This document shows positions 15,087 through 19,221 of a stretch of DNA of 19,221 nucleotides, piece by piece. The stretch comes from Granulicella sp. Its GTDB lineage: Bacteria > Acidobacteriota > Terriglobia > Terriglobales > Acidobacteriaceae. Made by a program: the position numbers and the translations under genes. The stretch spans positions 1-19,221 of the forward strand of contig PKWK01000212.1 of the NCBI GenBank assembly GCA_003133205.1, given 5' to 3'. Positions within the stretch are counted from its first letter, which is position 1. Every line of letters starts with the position of its first letter. A model generated the notes under the pieces. The model did no database searches. It saw only the letters and a program-made list of their open reading frames with translations, and had not been told where the DNA came from.

Positions 15087-15192
15087 GGACCTATTTATTT
15101 GTTTAAAGCTGCAACTTAATGTGTACTTTCATGTCCAATAGATTGCATCACTTCACCACGTTGTGTAGCGACCCAGCGTAAACGAGGCTGCG

Positions 15193-15209
15193 AGCCCCTT
15201 TGGAGGGCT
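15193..15209 (+). promoter_or_regulatory. Hairpin overlapping the RBS of the FecR-like gene
   Basis: The ribosome binding site GGAGGG (15202-15207) lies 5 nt before ATG 15213 and supports that start. AGCCC (15193-15197) can pair with GGGCT (15205-15209), which would partly occlude the site. The stem is only 5 bp, so a regulatory effect is tentative. Confidence 0.35.
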
Positions 15210-15212
15210 GCC

Positions 15213-17465
15213 ATGCGCATCAACTGCTGCCGTTACCTGCCGATTCTGGTTTTTTCCGGATTACTCACCGCCTTTCAATCTGCACAAGCTGCTCCGGCCC
15301 AATCCGCCACACTGGAGGCGGTCGATCCCTACTCAACCTATCCCCAGATCGTTCGACTGAGCTACGTCGAGGGCGATGTGCGCGTCTCGCGCGGCGCGCT
15401 GGCCGACAAGGATCAGAGCAAAGACGGCAGCAAGGCAACCGGGTGGGAACAAGCCGAGGCCAATATCCCGATTGAATCCGGCTACAGCCTGGTCACCGGC
15501 AAGGGCCGTGCGGAGATCGAGTTTGAGGATGCCTCGACCGTCTATCTGGCCGACAATTCCGTGCTCAGCTTCACCGAACTCAGCACGACCGGCGGCGTTC
15601 CGTACACCGAGATCGCGCTGATTGCCGGCACTGCCACGATGAATGTCCACACCATGGTGCAGGGCGAGTCGTTCAAGCTGACTACCCCCACCGACATCAT
15701 CTCGTTGAGTTATCCGCGAAGGGCGGTATGGCGGATCGACAGCTATCTGGATGCGGTGTCCATCACTCCTCTGCAGGACCTTACTGTCCGCCAGCCTGGG
15801 ATGACTGCGCCTCAGGCAGAGGTTGTGGGTAAGACACAGACCTTCAATAACGGGCACCTGGTAGCGACACCGGTGGCGATGGACAAGGCTGAATCCTCTG
15901 GGTGGGATATGTGGGTTGCGGACCGGTTGGAGGCGAGAAATCTCGCGATGTCCACTGCGATGAAGGATGCTCGCCTCACTGTGCCGATTCCAGGGCTTGC
16001 GGAGTTGAACGGGCAAGGGAAGTTCTTTGCATGCGCGCCGTACGGAACGTGCTGGGAACCCGCAAAGGGATGGGATGGGAAGGCGACCGACGTCGCGCTG
16101 GTTGAATCTAAACCGGAAACGAATGCTGGAGCGCAGAGTGCGCAGTCGGCCGCTGCGGTGCAGGCGCCGCCGCCGAGTGGGTCCAAGGGTGCGGCGAAGT
16201 CGAAGAAGTCCGCGCAAACGGCTGCGGATGCTTATCTGGCTAGCTATCCGGGGGCGACTCTGTGGACCGAGGATTACATGTTTCCATGTGCGACGTTTGG
16301 GACTCGCGACCTGATCGGCAAGGACCCGGTGACCGGCAAGGAGAAGGTCATTTGGAGCGAGTTTGACACGGACGGACCTCTATTCTTAGCGGGATATCCG
16401 TACGGCATGGGATATCCAATCGGCATGGGAAATCCGTATCGCGCGGGGTATGGGCGTTGGGGAATCAGTTTGTTTTGGGGCTTTGATGCGTTCAATGGCT
16501 ACTATCCGTGGGATTGGGCAGTCTGCCATTCCGGTAGCTGGATTCGCTGGCATCATCACTACGCCTGGGTCGCGGGGACGAATCGACATCATGTTCCGCC
16601 CGTGCGTTGGGTTCAGGGCCAACGAACGATCGGCTTTGTCCCGATCCATCCCTGGGACAGGGCCGGCAAGCAGCCGGGCAACTTGAAGGACGGGATTTTC
16701 AGGCTGACGCACAAAGGGGAATCCATCAAGCGGGTGGTCGCCGATGATGGCAAGCCGGTGAAACTGCTGAATGAGCCACCGAAGGCGTTTCGTAAGCCAA
16801 TTCTCGAACCGCTGAAGATCGCGGAGGTACCGCGGCCGGAGGGCCATTCCGCGTTCAATTCCAATCGAGCTGTAGCGACAGGCGGCTCCGGGGCAGCCAG
16901 GGCCCCGGCGGTGGTCAATGGTTCCAGGATTGCCAGGGGCACCGCCGTCGTCGGTTCTACGACAGATAAAGGCGTTACCCCGGGCAAGGGCTTCGCGGCG
17001 AAAGAGCCGGGGACGCCCATCATCTTCGATCGCAGGTCGCAGAGCTTTAGCCTGGAAAGGCCAGTGATCCAGGGCGGCAGGCCGACCACGGTCACCGAAC
17101 CGATTGGCGGACGCGGCGGAAACTACCAGGGAGGCGGCAATAGCTCGTCCGCGGCGCGAAGCTCGAACTCGGGCGGGTACTCCAATGGCGGAGGTTCCTC
17201 GCGGTCCTCCTCGCCGTCGCCGTCGTATAACGGTGGCGGTGGCTCGCGGTCCTCCTCGCCTGCGCCGTCGTATAACGGCGGTGGTGGCTCGCGGCCATCC
17301 TCGCCTGCGCCGTCGTATAACGGCGGAGGGGGTGGCGGAGGCTACTCGCGACCGTCAGCACCACCTCCTCCGCCTCCGTCTGCCCCGCCTCCATCAGCCC
17401 CGGCTCCGTCGTTTAGCGGCGGAGGGGGTGCGGCGCCCAGCAGCGGAGCGTCTCCTCACAAGTAG
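15213..17465 (+). CDS. FecR-domain / DUF6600-like exported protein with Gly/Ser/Pro-rich tail
   Basis: A 750-aa protein with a signal peptide ending near QSAQA (~residue 27). Residues ~45-190 are FecR-like (IVRLSYVEGDVRVSRG, GRAEIEFEDASTVYLADNSVL and the following beta-rich segment), then a linker containing WDMWVADRLEAR. Residues ~390-510 are aromatic- and Gly-rich (GYPYGMGYPIGMG, GYYPWDWAV, WIRWHHHYAW, GFVPIHPWD), resembling DUF6600 surface-type proteins. The last ~120 residues are low-complexity Gly/Ser/Pro with 45-bp tandem repeats. There is no transmembrane anti-sigma anchor or adjacent sigma factor, so a classical FecR signalling role is unlikely. An envelope or extracellular structural role is more plausible but unproven. 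Confidence 0.8.
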   Translation: MRINCCRYLPILVFSGLLTAFQSAQAAPAQSATLEAVDPYSTYPQIVRLSYVEGDVRVSRGALADKDQSKDGSKATGWEQAEANIPIESGYSLVTGKGRAEIEFEDASTVYLADNSVLSFTELSTTGGVPYTEIALIAGTATMNVHTMVQGESFKLTTPTDIISLSYPRRAVWRIDSYLDAVSITPLQDLTVRQPGMTAPQAEVVGKTQTFNNGHLVATPVAMDKAESSGWDMWVADRLEARNLAMSTAMKDARLTVPIPGLAELNGQGKFFACAPYGTCWEPAKGWDGKATDVALVESKPETNAGAQSAQSAAAVQAPPPSGSKGAAKSKKSAQTAADAYLASYPGATLWTEDYMFPCATFGTRDLIGKDPVTGKEKVIWSEFDTDGPLFLAGYPYGMGYPIGMGNPYRAGYGRWGISLFWGFDAFNGYYPWDWAVCHSGSWIRWHHHYAWVAGTNRHHVPPVRWVQGQRTIGFVPIHPWDRAGKQPGNLKDGIFRLTHKGESIKRVVADDGKPVKLLNEPPKAFRKPILEPLKIAEVPRPEGHSAFNSNRAVATGGSGAARAPAVVNGSRIARGTAVVGSTTDKGVTPGKGFAAKEPGTPIIFDRRSQSFSLERPVIQGGRPTTVTEPIGGRGGNYQGGGNSSSAARSSNSGGYSNGGGSSRSSSPSPSYNGGGGSRSSSPAPSYNGGGGSRPSSPAPSYNGGGGGGGYSRPSAPPPPPPSAPPPSAPAPSFSGGGGAAPSSGASPHK
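17199..17333 (+). repeat. Three 45-bp tandem repeats encoding a Ser/Pro/Gly-rich tail
   Basis: Units begin at 17199, 17244 and 17289 with an exact 45-bp period and high identity; the third diverges at its end. Each encodes 15 residues of the type SRSSSPAPSYNGGGG. The period keeps frame, so copy-number change would lengthen or shorten the tail. Confidence 0.85.
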
Positions 17466-17607
17466 GGCATGGTTCGGTGGTCGCTGGAGGGTCGGATTCG
17501 CCGGGATTGTGGGAGCACCCACTCCAGCCGGATGGCTGTGCGCGTCGCTGCGATTTTTCGCTACAATCAGGGAAACCGCAGCGCATCCATCCGAACGGAG
17601 ATTTGCC

Positions 17608-18309
17608 ATGCCCGACTCATCCGCCGTTTTCTTTCATGCCCTCGAAGCTCGCCTCGAAGGCTACGACCTGCTCAAGCATCCCTACTACCAGGCGTGGTCT
17701 AAGGGTGAACTGACGCGCGAGGACTTGCGCGAGTACGCGTCCGAATACTGGCACCACGTCTCGGCGTTTCCGGCGTACCTGAGCTCGCTGCACTCGCACC
17801 TGCCGGATGGCAAACTGCGCCGGCTAGTGCTGGAAAACCTGGCCGATGAAGAGGGCCTGGAGGATGGCCGCCCGCACAGCGACATGTGGATGGACTTCGC
17901 GCGGGGCATGGGCGCGGAAGAGCAAGAGGTTCGCGCGCGGAAGATCGGCCCGGAGATGCGCGCGCTGCTCGAGCACTATCGCACGGCCATGCACCACTCG
18001 CCCGCGGCTGCGCTGGCTGCGCTGTATGCCTACGAGTCGCGGGTGCCGGGGATTGCGAAGACCAAGGCCGACGGCCTGGCCCATCACTACCATGCGGATG
18101 CGGCTACCCGGCGCTACTTCACCGTGCATATGACGGCGGATGTGCATCACGCGCGCATGTGGCGGAATGCGCTGGCAGCGGAGCTTGCAGCGCATCCGGA
18201 GGAGACCGAGGCTGCTCTCGCTGCGGGTGAAGATGCGGCGCGGGCGTTGTGGACTGCGCTCGACGGCGTGGAACATGCGCGCCAGGCACGGGTGGCGGCA
18301 GCAGCGTGA
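17608..18309 (+). CDS. CADD-family protein, putative p-aminobenzoate synthase for folate
   Basis: A 233-aa all-helical protein of the CADD/PqqC/TenA fold. ATG 17608 has GGAG 7 nt upstream; the open frame extends further upstream only through the repeat tail of the previous gene. The metal-binding pattern of Chlamydia CADD is present: Glu81 (ADEEG), His90, Glu143 (AYESR), His174, Asp178 and His181 (VHMTADVHH). Tyr27 in HPYYQAW lies where CADD uses a tyrosine that is thought to be consumed as the pABA precursor, and Lys151/Lys153 are near the expected lysine. Homologues can replace pabABC in folate synthesis, by a self-sacrificing oxygen-dependent reaction. A possible -10 box (TACAAT, 17562-17567) precedes it. 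Its stop overlaps the next gene by 4 nt. Confidence 0.85.
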   Translation: MPDSSAVFFHALEARLEGYDLLKHPYYQAWSKGELTREDLREYASEYWHHVSAFPAYLSSLHSHLPDGKLRRLVLENLADEEGLEDGRPHSDMWMDFARGMGAEEQEVRARKIGPEMRALLEHYRTAMHHSPAAALAALYAYESRVPGIAKTKADGLAHHYHADAATRRYFTVHMTADVHHARMWRNALAAELAAHPEETEAALAAGEDAARALWTALDGVEHARQARVAAAA

Positions 18310-19016
18310 ACCGGCGGACAACAGGCAGGCTGCAGATTGCAGGAGCGGCCTGCCTGACGCTGGCCTTCGGTGCGATGTGCGCTGTGCCGGCGGCGGCGCA
18401 GGAGATCTGGCGTTTCGATCAGACGGCGTCGCTGGGCGGGCATACGACCAAGGTGCTCGGCCACCCGCAGGTCATCGATACGGCCATGGGCAAGGCGGTC
18501 GCGTTCAACGGCGTGGACGATGCGCTGTTCGTCGACGTGCATCCTCTGGCGGGCGCCGCGACGTGGACGTGGGAGATGATCTTCAAGCCCGACGCGGACG
18601 GCAAGCCGGAGCAGCGGATATTCCACCTGCAGTCGGTCGATGCGGCGACCGGGACAGACATCCCGAATGAGCGGATGCTCTTCGAGATTCGGATCCGCAA
18701 TGGCCAGTGGTGTCTCGATAGCTTTGCCACTGCGGGAGGCCAATCGCGCACGCTGCTGAACTGCGAGAAGCTGCACCCGTTTGGGCAGTGGTATCGCGTG
18801 ACGGCCATGTACGACGGCAAGATGCTGCACAACTATGTGGGAGATGAGTTGCAGGGTGAAGGCGAATTGAATCTTCCGCAGGAACGGCCGGGCCGCTCCT
18901 CCGTCGGCACGCGTATCGATCTGCGCGATTACTACAAGGGCGGAATGTACGAGGCACGCTTCACGCGGAAGGCTCTCGATGTGGCTGACTTCCTGAAGCT
19001 CCCAGCCGCTCGATAG
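18306..19016 (+). CDS. Secreted LamG/concanavalin A-like fold protein
   Basis: A 236-aa protein from GTG 18306, which overlaps the CADD stop as GTGA; the frame is open to 18249 but the upstream part encodes no signal peptide. From this start residues 1-32 form a clear signal peptide (NRR, hydrophobic core, cleavage at PAAAQ-E). The mature part shows the LamG jelly-roll pattern: WRFDQT, KAVAFNGVDDALFV (63-76), WTWEMIFKPD, IFHLQS, GQWYRVTAMYDGKMLHNYVGDE and the closing GTRIDLRDYYKGGMYEARF. Such domains bind carbohydrates or proteins, and no catalytic residues are apparent. Translational coupling to a cytosolic folate-type gene is unusual and probably reflects gene packing. Confidence 0.8.
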   Translation: MNRRTTGRLQIAGAACLTLAFGAMCAVPAAAQEIWRFDQTASLGGHTTKVLGHPQVIDTAMGKAVAFNGVDDALFVDVHPLAGAATWTWEMIFKPDADGKPEQRIFHLQSVDAATGTDIPNERMLFEIRIRNGQWCLDSFATAGGQSRTLLNCEKLHPFGQWYRVTAMYDGKMLHNYVGDELQGEGELNLPQERPGRSSVGTRIDLRDYYKGGMYEARFTRKALDVADFLKLPAAR

Positions 19017-19221
19017 CCGGCCGCGCAGTGTCCGCGCATAGGTCTGGTCGCGACTGAGGCCTGGAATTGGTGACGGCATTGGTGTACCCCCCCCGGGTAT
19101 CGATTCGTGCATAATCTTCCAAACAAACCACTTACCGGCTATCGTATTTGCAGGATCTTGAAAACAAAGGAGATAGTTTACAAGATCTTCAAAACGCTGG
19201 AGTTATGGTTGCTTTGGAGCT
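19017..19221. repeat. Repeat-bearing intergenic tail with C8 tract and TCTTnnAAAC motifs
   Basis: After the LamG stop no gene is seen to the window end. A run of eight C begins a short palindrome-like ACCCCCCCCGGGT (19086-19098). It is followed by three imperfect copies of a motif of the form TCTTnnAAAC-N3-nnnG at 19115, 19156 and 19186; the last two lie in 30-bp units (19151-19180, 19181-19210) with about two-thirds identity and each contain GGAG. The composition resembles dispersed non-coding elements I recall from Acidobacteriaceae genomes; this has not been checked by search. An ATG at 19204 is too close to GGAG to be a confident gene start. Confidence 0.45.

Noticed and set aside
17104..17607. 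N-terminal extension of the CADD frame to 17104
   Set aside because: It runs out of frame through the Gly/Ser/Pro repeat of the previous gene and gives an Arg-rich artefact. The ATG at 17608 has a proper RBS and matches the family start.
1..19221. tRNA, rRNA, CRISPR array, insertion sequence or prophage genes
   Set aside because: I looked for cloverleaf ends, regularly spaced identical repeats, transposase or integrase motifs and terminal inverted repeats, and saw none.

Overview
The window looks like a chromosomal segment of a GC-rich soil acidobacterium (Terriglobia, near Granulicella, Terriglobus or Edaphobacter). The taxonomic signals are an Oar-like TonB-dependent receptor with an N-terminal carboxypeptidase-regulatory domain, a TIGR03435 'soil-associated' protein, a FecR-type protein with a Gly/Ser/Pro-rich tail, and short intergenic repeats of a kind I associate with this group. 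This placement is inferred from gene content; no rRNA is present.

Layout. Positions 116-3382 (-) encode the outer-membrane receptor. Positions 3643-5245 (-) hold a regulated unit: promoter, 30-aa cysteine-rich leader peptide, mutually exclusive antiterminator and terminator, a 47-aa one-helix membrane protein, and a YeiH/UPF0324 transporter. Positions 5246-5722 hold no convincing gene. Positions 5723-6917 (+) are a compact, AT-richer accessory module: a CxxC...CxxC mini-protein, a winged-helix protein with a VapB-like tail, and a PIN-domain toxin. Positions 6930-8783 (-) encode GTP-dependent PEP carboxykinase. Positions 8937-13095 (+) encode a TIGR03435 protein and two paralogous secreted proteins, each with two SGNH esterase domains. 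Positions 13194-14472 (-) encode a multipass membrane protein and a membrane-anchored SRPBCC protein. Positions 14579-19016 (+) encode a Tat-exported NIPSNAP protein, a FecR/DUF6600-like protein, a CADD-type protein (putative p-aminobenzoate synthesis) and a LamG-like secreted protein. The window ends in a repeat-bearing intergenic region.

Main discovery candidate. The region upstream of the YeiH unit has every part of a classical transcription attenuator that senses cysteine. A promoter (TTGACG, 17 nt, TATTGT) places the start of transcription at or next to the ATG of a leader peptide in which 8 of 30 residues are Cys and 4 are Met. A strong hairpin followed by U6 lies 36 nt after its stop. 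An 11-bp alternative helix can form between leader codons 24-27 and the rising arm of that terminator. The logic is that ribosomes stalling on Cys codons allow read-through, while completed translation leads to termination. This predicts that the YeiH-family transporter is made when cysteine is scarce, which fits poorly with its usual 'sulfate exporter' label.

The other genes mostly point to a heterotroph degrading plant or polysaccharide matter: TonB receptor, acetylesterase-like SGNH proteins, LamG fold and gluconeogenic PEP carboxykinase. The toxin-antitoxin module appears to be a later insertion between core genes.
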